Shown piece after piece: positions 45,865 to 54,321 of a DNA stretch of 64,000 nt (position 1 is its first letter; each line of letters begins with the position of its first letter). The DNA lies in assembly GCA_016792845.1 (NCBI GenBank), contig JAEUKH010000020.1, positions 107,722-171,721 of the forward strand, given 5' to 3'. A model generated the notes under the pieces. It had not been told where the DNA came from and ran no database searches. It saw nothing but the letters and a program-made list of their open reading frames with translations. This DNA comes from Myxococcales bacterium (GTDB taxonomy: Bacteria; Myxococcota_A; Polyangia; Polyangiales; Ga0077539). The position numbers and the translations under genes were made by a program.

Positions 45865-47283
45865 TCAGTGGGCGGCGGGGGCGGGGCGCTGGGCCGCGCG
45901 GAGGAGCTGCTCGCGCACGCCGGGCGGGAGCACCGCCGCGCCAGGCACGGGCTGACCAGGTGGCGGGATGGCCGGGATCTCAGCGGCAGGCGTAGGCGCC
46001 GCCGGGGCCGGGGCAGGGCCGCCCGCCTGGGCCGTGAGCGTGATGCGACCGAAGCGCTCAAGGGTGTGAAAGTCACCCCGTCGCGGCGCGCTCCACGCGG
46101 CGGCGCGGACGCCGCCCGACTTGGGCTCGTCCATCAGATAGAGGTTGAGCCGCACGGTGTCGCCGTTCTGCGGGGGCGTGTGCGCGAGGCCCGGCTGGAG
46201 GGCCGCCCACGGGATCGCAAACTCGACGGTGTACCCCGTGTCGTTGTCGTCGGCGTTGCCGATGGTGCCGTTGGCGCGCACCGCCGAGCGGGTCTCGGGG
46301 TTGTAGTCTGCGTGGCCGACCGGCGCCGGGTCGCGGGCGCGGTCGTAGCGCGTGTCAAAGCGCTGGTTGCGCGGCGAGACCTGAAACTCGAAGTAGTTCT
46401 GCCCGTCGCCATCGGGGTCGATCATCACCTCGACGGCGTCGTGCTCCCAGAGGTGATCGTCGCGGTTGGCCGAGACATCGACGAGGTTGGCGTCGCTGAC
46501 CTCGAAGCCGATGTAGAGGTTGGTGTCGTCCCACAAGAGGCGCGCGCTGCCCCGGGCGTCGTTTTCGCCCGCGGGGTCGCCGGTCATGGTGTTGACAAAG
46601 GGCATCGTACGCGCGGCGTTTGACCACGCGGCTTCGTTCAAGTTGCCGTCTACTGCAATGGGGCCCGCCGCACGACCGACGGTCAGCTCAGCGACGGGCG
46701 GGGGAGGGGGGGGTTGTACACCCGTCTGCAGCTCGATCACCCGAGCGCGGCGGTCACCGTCAGTCTGGTTGGCGGGGGTCACGGCCATGCGGGGCACGCC
46801 GTCTTTCCACACGCCGACGTGGAGGCGCACGACCGGCGAGTTCCAATCCGCGGGGAGCTCGATGGTCTGTTCGTCGCGGATGAACTCGCCCGCGCGCCAC
46901 AGCTCGGGCTGATAGGCCTGCCGGGTGGCGCCGACGGAGTCCATGTTGGTGCGCGGGCTCGTGGCGTCGTCGAGGTGGGTGAACAAGCGCCAGCCGTTGC
47001 CGGGCGGCGTCACACACTGCCAAAAGAGCGTCAGGGTGACCCGATGCCCAGGCTGGAAGGTGTTGTTCTCGGCCCCGCTGAGGTTGTACCCGAGGAGCCT
47101 GAGCTTGCCGTCGAAGTTGAAATCGAGGCGATGCTGCGGGGTGGGCGCGGTGCGCGACACCACCTGTCGACGGATGCTCTCAAGCTGCTGCTGTGAGGCG
47201 CCGCCATTGTTACGGCCAGAGGGTTGTTCTACGCACCCGGCCGCGAGGCCGAGGCATAGCACCCAACGCGCTACGGTCTTCAT
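45865..47283 (-). CDS. Lipoprotein with carbohydrate-binding family 9-like domain
   Basis: The 472-aa lipoprotein (LCLGLAAGC signal) has an N-terminal beta domain (about residues 50-180: FDGKLRLLGYNLSG, QPGHRVTLTLFWQC, LHVGVWKDGVPRMAV) resembling the carbohydrate-binding-like or alpha-L-fucosidase accessory fold. The main domain (about 205-420) follows the family-9 binding pattern: IAVDGNLNEAAWSNAARTMPFVN, SARLLWDDTNLYIGFEVSDANL, HDAVEVMIDPDGDGQNYFEFQVSPRN and YTVEFAIPWAAL. A Pro/Ala-rich tail ends it. Family-9 modules bind sugars in xylan and cello-oligosaccharides, but no catalytic domain is attached. RBS GAGAGGAC precedes the ATG at 47283. It is adjacent to ffh on the same strand. Confidence 0.8.
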   Translation of the reverse strand: MKTVARWVLCLGLAAGCVEQPSGRNNGGASQQQLESIRRQVVSRTAPTPQHRLDFNFDGKLRLLGYNLSGAENNTFQPGHRVTLTLFWQCVTPPGNGWRLFTHLDDATSPRTNMDSVGATRQAYQPELWRAGEFIRDEQTIELPADWNSPVVRLHVGVWKDGVPRMAVTPANQTDGDRRARVIELQTGVQPPPPPPVAELTVGRAAGPIAVDGNLNEAAWSNAARTMPFVNTMTGDPAGENDARGSARLLWDDTNLYIGFEVSDANLVDVSANRDDHLWEHDAVEVMIDPDGDGQNYFEFQVSPRNQRFDTRYDRARDPAPVGHADYNPETRSAVRANGTIGNADDNDTGYTVEFAIPWAALQPGLAHTPPQNGDTVRLNLYLMDEPKSGGVRAAAWSAPRRGDFHTLERFGRITLTAQAGGPAPAPAAPTPAAEIPAIPPPGQPVPGAAVLPPGVREQLLRAAQRPAPAAH

Positions 47284-47312
47284 CGATGTCCTCTCTGGAA
47301 GCATTCGCGTGA

Positions 47313-49031
47313 TCACTTCTTGCGGTTCTTCTTGCGGGCGTCACGCTCGCTTTTACGCTTGTCTTTCGGCTTCGCCGCGCCGCCCGTCTTGGGCCGATTC
47401 AAACCCGCGAGGAAGCTCTGCGGGTCATAATTCGACATGTTGCCCATGCCCGGGAATCCGCCGGGCATCCCGCCCATCCCTGGCATCCCCGGGAATCCGC
47501 CGGGCATCCCGCCCATCCCTGGCATCCCGGGGAATCCGCCGGGCATCCCCGGGAATCCGCCGCCCTGACCGGCCACCGCGGCTTCGAGCATCTCTTGCGC
47601 GAGCGAGGCGATGGCCTGATCGCCGCCCTGCACCTTCACCATGTCGCGGAGCTTCCGCGCCATCGCGAGCTGCTTCATCCCTGGCATCTTGCCGAGGAGG
47701 CCCGCCTGCTGGCCGATGCCCCCCATGAGGTCGCGCATCATCAAGAACTTGGCCACGAGCTCGGCCACGGCCTTCTCGTCGACGGCGGCGCCCCGGGCCA
47801 CGCGCTGAAGCCGCGTGGGCTCGTCTTTGAAGAGCTCGGCGCGGTTGCGCTCTTGCCGGGTCATCGAGTTGATGATCGCCTTGACCCGGTCGAGCTCTTT
47901 CTCATCGACCTTGAAGTCGGGCGGCAGCGCGTCGGCGAAGAAGGGCATCTTCTCGAAGAGCTCTTGCAGCGGCCCCATCTTCTGGATGGTCTCGATTTGA
48001 TGCACAAAATCGTCGAAGCCGAACTGACCTTGGAGCATCCGCAGGGCGTCGTCTTCGGCCTTCTTCTGGTCGACGACCTCTGAGAAGTCTTTGACGAGGC
48101 CGACGATGTCGCCCATGCCCAAGATGCGCGAGGCCATGCCTTCGGGGCGGAAGGGCTCCATCTTGTCCATCTGTTCGCCGGTGCCTGCGAACTTGATGGG
48201 CACCCCAGTGACCTCGCGGATCGACAGCGCCGCGCCGCCGCGGGCGTCGCCGTCGAGCATGGTCATCACCACCCCGGTGAGCCCGAGGGTGTCGTGAAAG
48301 GCCTGCGCCGTGGCCAGCGCGTTCTGCCCGATGGCCGCGTTGACGACCAAGAGGATGTTGTTCGGTTTGGTCTCTGACTTGATGGCGCGCAGCTCTTCCA
48401 TCAAGGGCATGTCGATGGCGAGTCGACCGGCCGTATCGAGGATGACCACGTCTTTCTTCTGCACCCGCGCGACGGCGAGGGCGCGCTTGCACACCTCGAC
48501 GGGGCTCGACCCGGGCACCGCGAAGACCGGCACGTCGATCTTCTTGCCGAGCACCTGGAGCTGCTCGACCGCGGCGGGGCGCTGGAGGTCGGCGGCCACG
48601 AGCAAGACCTTCTTGCCTTGCTTGGCCAGGAGCCGCGCGATCTTGGCCGAGCTCGTGGTCTTGCCCTGACCCTGGAGCCCCACCATCATCAAGAGGGTCG
48701 GTGACCCTTTGGGGGCCCACTCGATCTCGTCGCCCTTGCCCGAGGTCATCATCGCGACGAGCTCGTCTTCGCAGGCTTTGATGAACACCTGCTCGGGGGT
48801 CACGGTGACCTTGCGGCCCGCGGCCTCGGCCTTCAGCTTGACCCGCTGGCCGAGCATCTTCTCTTTGACCCGCGCGAGAAAGCGCTTGGTCACATTCAAC
48901 TCGACGTCGGCTTCGAGCAGCGACAACCGCACATCGCGCAAGGCCGCGTCGATGACATCGTCGGTCAGCTCACCCATGCCCGTGAGCTTCTGCCGCGCTT
49001 TTCGAAACCCATCGGTCAACGACTTGAACAT
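47313..49031 (-). CDS. ffh: Signal recognition particle protein Ffh/SRP54
   Basis: The 572-aa GTPase binds the 4.5S RNA and signal sequences and targets ribosomes to FtsY. The N domain (FKSLTDGFRKARQKLTGMGEL) and G domain motifs are present: G1 GLQGQGKTT, G3 DTAGRLAIDMPLM, and DGDARGGAALSIREVTG. The M domain is Met-rich (GGIGQQAGLLGKMPGMKQLAMARKLR). One point is odd: the TKxD specificity motif reads TMLD (Lys to Met, at 48247-48258). The C-terminus (about 505-545) is a repeat of GFPGMPGMGGMPG units, encoded by near-identical 39-bp DNA repeats, and it ends in a basic tail. The family is usually about 450 aa, so the tail extends it by about 100. Confidence 0.96.
   Translation of the reverse strand: MFKSLTDGFRKARQKLTGMGELTDDVIDAALRDVRLSLLEADVELNVTKRFLARVKEKMLGQRVKLKAEAAGRKVTVTPEQVFIKACEDELVAMMTSGKGDEIEWAPKGSPTLLMMVGLQGQGKTTSSAKIARLLAKQGKKVLLVAADLQRPAAVEQLQVLGKKIDVPVFAVPGSSPVEVCKRALAVARVQKKDVVILDTAGRLAIDMPLMEELRAIKSETKPNNILLVVNAAIGQNALATAQAFHDTLGLTGVVMTMLDGDARGGAALSIREVTGVPIKFAGTGEQMDKMEPFRPEGMASRILGMGDIVGLVKDFSEVVDQKKAEDDALRMLQGQFGFDDFVHQIETIQKMGPLQELFEKMPFFADALPPDFKVDEKELDRVKAIINSMTRQERNRAELFKDEPTRLQRVARGAAVDEKAVAELVAKFLMMRDLMGGIGQQAGLLGKMPGMKQLAMARKLRDMVKVQGGDQAIASLAQEMLEAAVAGQGGGFPGMPGGFPGMPGMGGMPGGFPGMPGMGGMPGGFPGMGNMSNYDPQSFLAGLNRPKTGGAAKPKDKRKSERDARKKNRKK
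47440..47575. repeat. Tandem repeats encoding the Ffh C-terminal GFPGMPGM tract
   Basis: A unit close to CCGGGAATCCGCCGGGCATC, then CCGCCCATCCCTGGCATCCC, occurs about three times with a truncated extra copy. It codes for GGFPGMPGMGGMP repeats. Such a tract can change length by replication slippage. Confidence 0.7.
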
Positions 49032-49175
49032 CGCACTCGCCTCAATTCTCGGAACCGGCCGCGTAGCACGGCCGAGGCCCTACCATCAACGGGTACCCTG
49101 AAGCATCGTCGCCGCCGCGGGGCCCGCACCCGGCCCTCGCGCTTGGGGCCTGCGCAACGTAGACTCGCGGCCCGA

Positions 49176-51137
49176 ATGCGCAAGACGTCTCGATGGGTCT
49201 TCTGTGCCTCGCTCGGCCTCGCCGGGCGCCTGGCCGGGGCGGTGACCCCGGTCGAAATCCAAGAGCGGGGCGATGTGCGCCTCGTGCTCGATGGGGTCGT
49301 GCGCGAGTGGAGCGAGCTCACCCCGGTCGAAGACGCGCCCTCGGTGCTGGTCGGGCCCCGCAGCTGGAGCGGCCGCGATGACGCGTCGTTCAGCTTCGCC
49401 ATGGCCCGCGACGCCGAGGCGCTGTGGGTGGCGGTCGAGGTGCGCGACGAGCGGGTGACGCGTTCGCGCGAGCACCGCACGAGCGAAGACGCTCTGGTGC
49501 TGTCGTTCGCCCACGAGCAGGGCAGCGGCCGCGCGGCCTGGGAGCTCGCCCTCCAGCCGGGGGTGCCGGGCGAGTATGCCGGGGCGGTGAGCTACCGCGG
49601 CGGGCGCTCGGGGCCCGTGCCGGGCGCTTCGGTGGTCGAGGCCCCGACGGGCTCGGGGTACATGCTCGAAGCCCGCATCCCGTGGAGCGCGCTCGGCGCG
49701 GTGTCGGCCAATTTTCGTTCGCTCCGCGCGCGGCTCGCGTACCACGACGCCGACGCGGGGGCTCGGGTCGAGTCGGTGATCGCCACGGGCCCGGGCGACG
49801 CCGAGCGCAACGCAGACCTCGCCCTCACGGTGAACGCCGTTCAGCTCGGGGGCATCAACCCCGGGGCCGACCTCGTGACGCGCTTCCGCGCCGACCGCGG
49901 CCTCGCGGCGGTGAACCCGGTGCTCGACCGAAGGGTGAACCTCGCGGGCGACGCGAGCCCCGAGCGGCTGGTGGTCTTCCCGAACCAGATGATGGTCTCG
50001 GGGCCGGGCGTCGGCGATGGGGCGCGGTACAGCTTCGTGGAGTTTCCGACGGGCCCCGGGGTGACCCTCAGCGAGGTCGACACCCGCGACCTCACGGCCG
50101 ACGGTAGATCCGAAATTCTCGTGCGATTTCGAGTGCCTACGGGTGACTTCAGCCGCGAGGTCTTGCACCTCTACGCCCTCGACGCGGCGGGCAACCTGGC
50201 GCACGCGCTGGCCCACGAGACGCAGCGTGACAGCGGCCCGAACCGGGTCACCAACAGCTTCGCGCCGGAGGCCGGCGGCCGGGTGCGGGTGGCCACCCTC
50301 TCGGCGGTCGGATACAGCGCTTCGAACTACCCCGCCGCGGTCGAGTCGGGGGTCGAACCCGCGCTCACGCCTTGGGGCCCCGAGCGCGCCCGCGTCTACT
50401 TGTGGAACCCCTCGGCCTCGCGCTTCGTCTTCGAGCGCGCCGAGCCGAACCCGCGCGCCCAGGCCGGTGCCGCGTCGCCGCCCGCTGTGCCCGGGGCTCA
50501 GGCGCTGCCGACACCCGTGGCGCCGCCCAACATCGAGAGCCTCCTCACGCTCTTTCGGCAGCGTGAGAACCTCGGGCCCCAAGAGCGCCCGCAGTTTCAG
50601 GCGAGCGGCAACGTCGCCGAAGACGCGCAGCCCGAGACGGTGATGATCTTTCAGCGCACCCTCGTGGTGGTGGGCCCGGGGTACCTCGGCGGGCGCAACT
50701 ACTATCAGCTCGGATTGCCGCTCAATGAGGGCGACGCGGTGCTCTCGCTCGCCCTCGTCGACTTGAACGGCGACGGCCTCGCCGAGGCGCTCTTGCGGGT
50801 GCGTCGCAACGTCACCTCGACGATCCAGGGCACCGCCGTGGCGAGCCAGCGCGAGATGCTGCTCGGGTACGGGCTCGGCGCGCAGCGGGGGCGCATCTTC
50901 GCCGCCGAGGTGGCCCGCACCGTGGGGGCCAACAGCGCCCGGGTGAACGCGATTGTGCCGACGGGCGGGGGGCGAGAGATCACCCTCGAAGCCGGCGCCG
51001 TCACCGGGTGGACGCAGGCGAGCTACCCCTTCCATGATGCCCCTCCGAACGGCTTCTTTGCGCTGCTCTTGCCGTGGTCGACGCCCCGACGGGTGACCTA
51101 CCGTTGGAGCGGCACGGCCTTCGTCGCGGCGCCATGA
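49176..51137 (+). CDS. Secreted protein with carbohydrate-binding family 9-like domain and repeat region
   Basis: The 653-aa protein starts at ATG 49176, opening a signal peptide (WVFCASLGLAGRLAGA). The N-terminal domain (about residues 28-205) has the family-9 pattern (LVLDGVVREWSELTPVED, SFSFAMARDAEALWVAVEVRDERV, YMLEARIPWSALGAV). The centre and C-terminus have beta segments with Asp-rich ends, for example LTADGRSEILVRFRVPTGD and LALVDLNGDGLAEALLRVRRNV (FG-GAP/VCBS-like calcium-bound loops). No enzyme motif was found. Its partner 51134 overlaps its stop (ATGA). It lies divergent from ffh, beyond which sits another protein with a similar domain. Confidence 0.78.
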   Translation: MRKTSRWVFCASLGLAGRLAGAVTPVEIQERGDVRLVLDGVVREWSELTPVEDAPSVLVGPRSWSGRDDASFSFAMARDAEALWVAVEVRDERVTRSREHRTSEDALVLSFAHEQGSGRAAWELALQPGVPGEYAGAVSYRGGRSGPVPGASVVEAPTGSGYMLEARIPWSALGAVSANFRSLRARLAYHDADAGARVESVIATGPGDAERNADLALTVNAVQLGGINPGADLVTRFRADRGLAAVNPVLDRRVNLAGDASPERLVVFPNQMMVSGPGVGDGARYSFVEFPTGPGVTLSEVDTRDLTADGRSEILVRFRVPTGDFSREVLHLYALDAAGNLAHALAHETQRDSGPNRVTNSFAPEAGGRVRVATLSAVGYSASNYPAAVESGVEPALTPWGPERARVYLWNPSASRFVFERAEPNPRAQAGAASPPAVPGAQALPTPVAPPNIESLLTLFRQRENLGPQERPQFQASGNVAEDAQPETVMIFQRTLVVVGPGYLGGRNYYQLGLPLNEGDAVLSLALVDLNGDGLAEALLRVRRNVTSTIQGTAVASQREMLLGYGLGAQRGRIFAAEVARTVGANSARVNAIVPTGGGREITLEAGAVTGWTQASYPFHDAPPNGFFALLLPWSTPRRVTYRWSGTAFVAAP

Positions 51138-52303
51138 CCTCGGCCCGCCTCGTCTTCGTTCTCTGCCTCGTCACGGCCTGCGGGGGGCAGCGGATTTCGC
51201 CCGCCGCGAGCCCCGACGCGGCGGCCCCCGATGTGTCGGCGCCGGGCTGTCAGACCGCGGCCGACTGCGACGACGGCCTCTCGTGCACGGCCGACCGCTG
51301 CGAGGCCGGGCAGTGCCGCGCGCTCGCCATCGACACCCGCTGCGCCGAGGGGCTCCGCTGCGACCCGGCGGCGGGCTGCGTCGACCCGCGCTGCGGCCTC
51401 GGACGCCGACTCTGCGCGCAGGCCGAGGGCCCCAGGGCTTGCTTCGACGTGCTCTTCGACGAGGCCCACTGCGGCGACTGCGACCGGCGCTGCAACCCGG
51501 GCGAGCGCTGCGTCCAGGGGCGCTGCGAGCGACGGGTGGGGGCCATCGGCGACCGCTGCCGCGAAGACAGCTTCTGCGTCGACGGGCTCGTGTGCGACGC
51601 CGCGCTCGGAGGCGTGTGCTCTCGCAGCTGCCAGGGCGACCACCAGACACCCGCGGTCGAAGCCGCCGCGTGCGAAGACCCCCAGGCCACCTGCCTCGAC
51701 ACCGACGGCGTGACCGGCTCGGGCGCGTGCCTGCGTCGCTGCGACCCGCGGGCGAGCGTCGAGGCCGACGGCGCGTGCCGCGCGGGCTTTGTGTGCACGG
51801 GGCTCTGGCTCAGGCAGCGGAGCGCGTGGCCCGACACCGCCGCATGTGCTCGGTTTTGCAGCGATTCTTCTGACTGCGCGGGCGACCCCGAGGGCGCCCT
51901 CTGCAACCCCCGAACGGGGCGCTGCGGGCTCTCGCTCGCGCCCGACACGGCCCTCGAAGACGGCACCGCGTGCGACCCGAGCGCCCTCGACGACGTGTGC
52001 CGCGGGCAGTGCTTCCGCGTCAACGGCGGCGGGCTCTGCGGGAGCCTCATCGACCGAAGGCTCCGCCGCGCGTGCCCCGACGCGCCGGCTCAGATCACCG
52101 CGGCCGGGCCTGTGGGCGCCGACAACCTCGGGCTCTGCATGTACCGAAGCTGCGTCGACAACTGCGAGTGCCCGCGCGGGCTCGTGTGCATCTACCTCAA
52201 AGACCCTTCGGGCGCGCCGACCCCGGCGCCGACGGGGCTCTGCGCCTACCCCTCGCGCAACCAGCCCGCGGGGGTCGCGCGCGATGGCGGCTGCGGGCCC
52301 TGA
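51134..52303 (+). CDS. Cys-rich lipoprotein of unknown function
   Basis: The 389-aa protein has a lipoprotein signal (VFVLCLVTAC). It holds about thirty cysteines in modules such as CQTAADCDDGLSCTADRCEAGQCR, HCGDCDRRCNPGERCVQGRCER, CREDSFCVDGLVCDAALGGVC and RCDPRASVEADGACRAGFVC. This is the disulfide-rich surface style typical of myxobacteria, also seen at 13281. The start at 51134 is set by the ATGA overlap with the upstream gene, implying a coupled pair. No catalytic motif was seen. Downstream lies a repeat-rich gap with the second AT-cored element. Confidence 0.82.
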   Translation: MTSARLVFVLCLVTACGGQRISPAASPDAAAPDVSAPGCQTAADCDDGLSCTADRCEAGQCRALAIDTRCAEGLRCDPAAGCVDPRCGLGRRLCAQAEGPRACFDVLFDEAHCGDCDRRCNPGERCVQGRCERRVGAIGDRCREDSFCVDGLVCDAALGGVCSRSCQGDHQTPAVEAAACEDPQATCLDTDGVTGSGACLRRCDPRASVEADGACRAGFVCTGLWLRQRSAWPDTAACARFCSDSSDCAGDPEGALCNPRTGRCGLSLAPDTALEDGTACDPSALDDVCRGQCFRVNGGGLCGSLIDRRLRRACPDAPAQITAAGPVGADNLGLCMYRSCVDNCECPRGLVCIYLKDPSGAPTPAPTGLCAYPSRNQPAGVARDGGCGP

Positions 52304-52837
52304 CGCGCCGATGAGGCTGCGTCCGCAAAGGTCATCACCGACATTGCGTGCATGCGACGGTGAGCATGGCTGCGTGGCGCTTTGTAGCGGGTCGCGGTCT
52401 CGCGTGACCTGCGCCCCCTCTCCCTCTCAGGCTGAGGTTGACCCGCGGATTTTAGTTGACACGCTGGCAAGAGAGGGCGTCGCGGGCCGGGCGCGACCTC
52501 ACCCCCTGAAGGGCGCACGGCCCTCGCGCCCCCTCTCCCTGTCAGGAGAGGGGCAAAACACGACAGCCGCAAACTGATTCTTCATTATTATGGCCACTAT
52601 CTACTAAATTTAAAGTCTTATTGTTTGCCTATGTCTTGAGTTTGTCTATATTTGCCCCTCTCCTGACAGGGAGAGGGGGGCGCGAGGGCCGGGCACCCCC
52701 CAGGGGGTGAGGTCACGCCAGGCGCGGGGCCGTACGCCCCCACGGGTGAGGTCGCGCGGGCGTTCGGGCGCGGTGCGGCCTCGTCGGATTGGGCACCTCG
52801 CCCCCTCTGCCGACGCCACCGCATTTGCGGACACAGA
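52304..52837. other. Repeat-rich intergenic region between convergent genes
   Basis: These 534 bp hold no gene. A diverged arm-like segment lies at about 52405-52490 (CCCCCTCTCCCTCTCAGG, then TTAGTTGACACGCTGGC). The palindromic element copy 2 occupies 52488-52721 and GC-rich remnants fill the rest. It is the site where two convergent genes end. Confidence 0.7.
52488..52721. repeat. Palindromic element copy 2 with AT-rich core
   Basis: The element has the same build as 37449-37680: arms 52488-52557 and 52651-52721 (inverted), each with the hairpin CCCCTCTCC-CTGTCA-GGAGAGGGG (52530-52553) or its inverse (52655-52678). The AT-rich core 52558-52650 is 93 bp, against 92 bp in copy 1. The cores differ in many bases but align with little gapping, sharing TTCATTA and TTATTGTTT. 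Arms are more alike than cores. Similar design in two places indicates a repeat family. Confidence 0.8.
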
Positions 52838-53578
52838 CTAGACAGCCTCGGAGCCGCGGTCGCTGAGGGCCAGCACCCACCCCGGGAGCGTGTCCGCTTC
52901 GACGAGCCCGCAGCTCGGGTCGAGGGTGACGCCGGGCGCCCAGACCTGCCCCGTCGCGAGGGCTTCGAGCGGGTCGCGGACGGCGTCGAGGGCCCCCGCC
53001 ACGGGCAAGGGCTCACCCTCGGCGGTGAAGCTCTGACAGAGGCCCAAGGGGTAGAGTCGAGAGAGCCGCACCCGGGCGCGGGCGACGCTGCGGTCGCCGG
53101 GGTGATGGCCCAAGACGAGCGACGCGTCGAGGTAGAACCACGCGCTCCCGGGCACTTCAAAGAGCCAGTAATGCCGCGTGCTCTCGACGTCGCTGAGGGC
53201 GCCGATGACCCGCAGCGCGTCGACCTCCCAGAGCTCGACCTGCCAGGGCTCAGACCCGGGCGGCGTGAACGGGCTCGCGAGCGACGCGGCCTCGGCCCGG
53301 CGTCGGCGGCGCGTGAGGTAGCCGATCACGGCCATGACGACGCCGGTGAACCCGAGGCTCACCGAGAGGGCGGCGTTGCGGCCGAGCCGCGCCACGAGCC
53401 CGAAGGCCAGCGTCGCGGCCCCCGCCACGGTGAGCATGGTGCCCTCGATCTGAAGGTCACGGAGCGCCGACGCGCGCCACGCCCGCTCGCGCTCGCTTAG
53501 GGCCCGGGCCTCGTCGGGTTCGAGGGCGCGGAGGCGCTGCGTGACGCGAAATCCTCGGCGGTAGGCGGCTTCGGTCAT
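52838..53578 (-). CDS. Two-helix membrane protein of unknown function
   Basis: The 246-aa protein starts at the ATG at 53578. A basic/acidic helical start (YRRGFRVTQRLRALEPDEARALSERERAW) is followed by two helices (GTMLTVAGAATLAFGLVARLG and AALSVSLGFTGVVMAVIGYL). The C-terminal part of about 150 residues is beta-rich (WQVELWEVDALRVIGALSD, WFYLDASLVLGHHPGDRSVARARVRLSRL) and ends with acidic sequence. No signal peptide or known family. It is codirectional with the pterin dehydratase gene 78 bp upstream; the AT-cored element is just downstream. Confidence 0.62.
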   Translation of the reverse strand: MTEAAYRRGFRVTQRLRALEPDEARALSERERAWRASALRDLQIEGTMLTVAGAATLAFGLVARLGRNAALSVSLGFTGVVMAVIGYLTRRRRRAEAASLASPFTPPGSEPWQVELWEVDALRVIGALSDVESTRHYWLFEVPGSAWFYLDASLVLGHHPGDRSVARARVRLSRLYPLGLCQSFTAEGEPLPVAGALDAVRDPLEALATGQVWAPGVTLDPSCGLVEADTLPGWVLALSDRGSEAV

Positions 53579-53655
53579 GGTGGAGGGTGACACTCCCACG
53601 GGCCCGCCGGGCGGCGCCAGTCGCGACACTGTGCGGTCTGACGGTGGTCGCTCGG

Positions 53656-53934
53656 TCAGCGCGCGTCGAGGGCGTGGGCGCTCTCAAAATCGCGGGCGGT
53701 GAGGCCCCCCGCGTCGTGCGACCAGTAGCGAACTTCGACCGTCGCGTAGCCGATGACGAGCTCGGGGTGATGGTCGACGCGCTCGGCGTGGAGCGCCACC
53801 TCGACGGCGAAGGCCACCGCTTGGGGGTAGCGCGCGAAGCGAAACGTGCGCGTGATGTAGGGCGGGTGGTGATGCCAATGGGGCAGCGCCGCGAGCCGGG
53901 CGTTGACCTCTTCGGGGCTGAGGGCGGTGGCCAT
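53656..53934 (-). CDS. phhB: Pterin-4a-carbinolamine dehydratase
   Basis: The 92-aa protein regenerates tetrahydrobiopterin by dehydrating 4a-hydroxytetrahydrobiopterin after aromatic amino acid hydroxylation, in the cytoplasm. It fits the family size. The signature [E]RVDHHPE is clear (His55, His56), followed by VEVRYWSHDAGGLTARDFE with Asp82 as the conserved acidic residue. The ATG at 53934 gives the standard LSPEEVNARLAALPHW-like start; a longer frame upstream lacks conservation. It links functionally to phenylalanine hydroxylation and hence to the hppD gene 50 kb away, although no phenylalanine hydroxylase is in view. Divergent from the 53983 small gene, which begins 49 bp away. Confidence 0.92.
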   Translation of the reverse strand: MATALSPEEVNARLAALPHWHHHPPYITRTFRFARYPQAVAFAVEVALHAERVDHHPELVIGYATVEVRYWSHDAGGLTARDFESAHALDAR

Positions 53935-53982
53935 GCACGAGAGCGTTGGCTGAAGGCGCGAGGCAATGCAAGATCGGCCATC

Positions 53983-54321
53983 ATGCGAGGCAAGGCGCTG
54001 CTTGAGGCGTTGATCGAGCTGTCGAAGACGAACGGCATCGCGGTGCGGCGCGAGGCCATGACCCGCGGCACCAGCGCCGGGGGCATGTGCGTGCTCAAGG
54101 GCGTCAAGACCGTGTTCGTCGACGAGCGGGCGAACGTCGACGCGCAGATTGAGATCCTCGCGCGGGTGCTGCGTCACGAAGACCTGGGCGAGCTCGACGC
54201 CCTCGACCCGGCCATGAAGACCGTGCTCACCCGGCAGCGCGCCGGGGCGCGACCTCACGCCAATGCTGAACGGGCCAGCCGCGACGCCGGGCCTCAAGGC
54301 CCAGCCGAAGGTCAGGGTTGA
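53983..54321 (+). CDS. Small conserved-looking protein of unknown function
   Basis: The product has 112 aa from the ATG at 53983, with helices LLEALIELSKTNGIAVRREAM and a charged strand GMCVLKGVKTVFVDERANVDAQIEILARVLRHEDLG. The last 30 residues (RQRAGARPHANAERASRDAG onward) lose coding bias and overlap the 3' end of the HAD gene by 95 bp on the other strand. The real C-terminus of the family is probably shorter (about 85-90 aa), so the extension may reflect a lost stop or a frameshift. No domain was recognised. It is divergent from phhB. Confidence 0.6.
   Translation: MRGKALLEALIELSKTNGIAVRREAMTRGTSAGGMCVLKGVKTVFVDERANVDAQIEILARVLRHEDLGELDALDPAMKTVLTRQRAGARPHANAERASRDAGPQGPAEGQG

Noticed and set aside
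47440..47575. A CRISPR-like or mobile repeat inside ffh
   Set aside because: The repeats are in-frame, have no spacers and encode the Gly-Phe-Pro-Met tail of Ffh.
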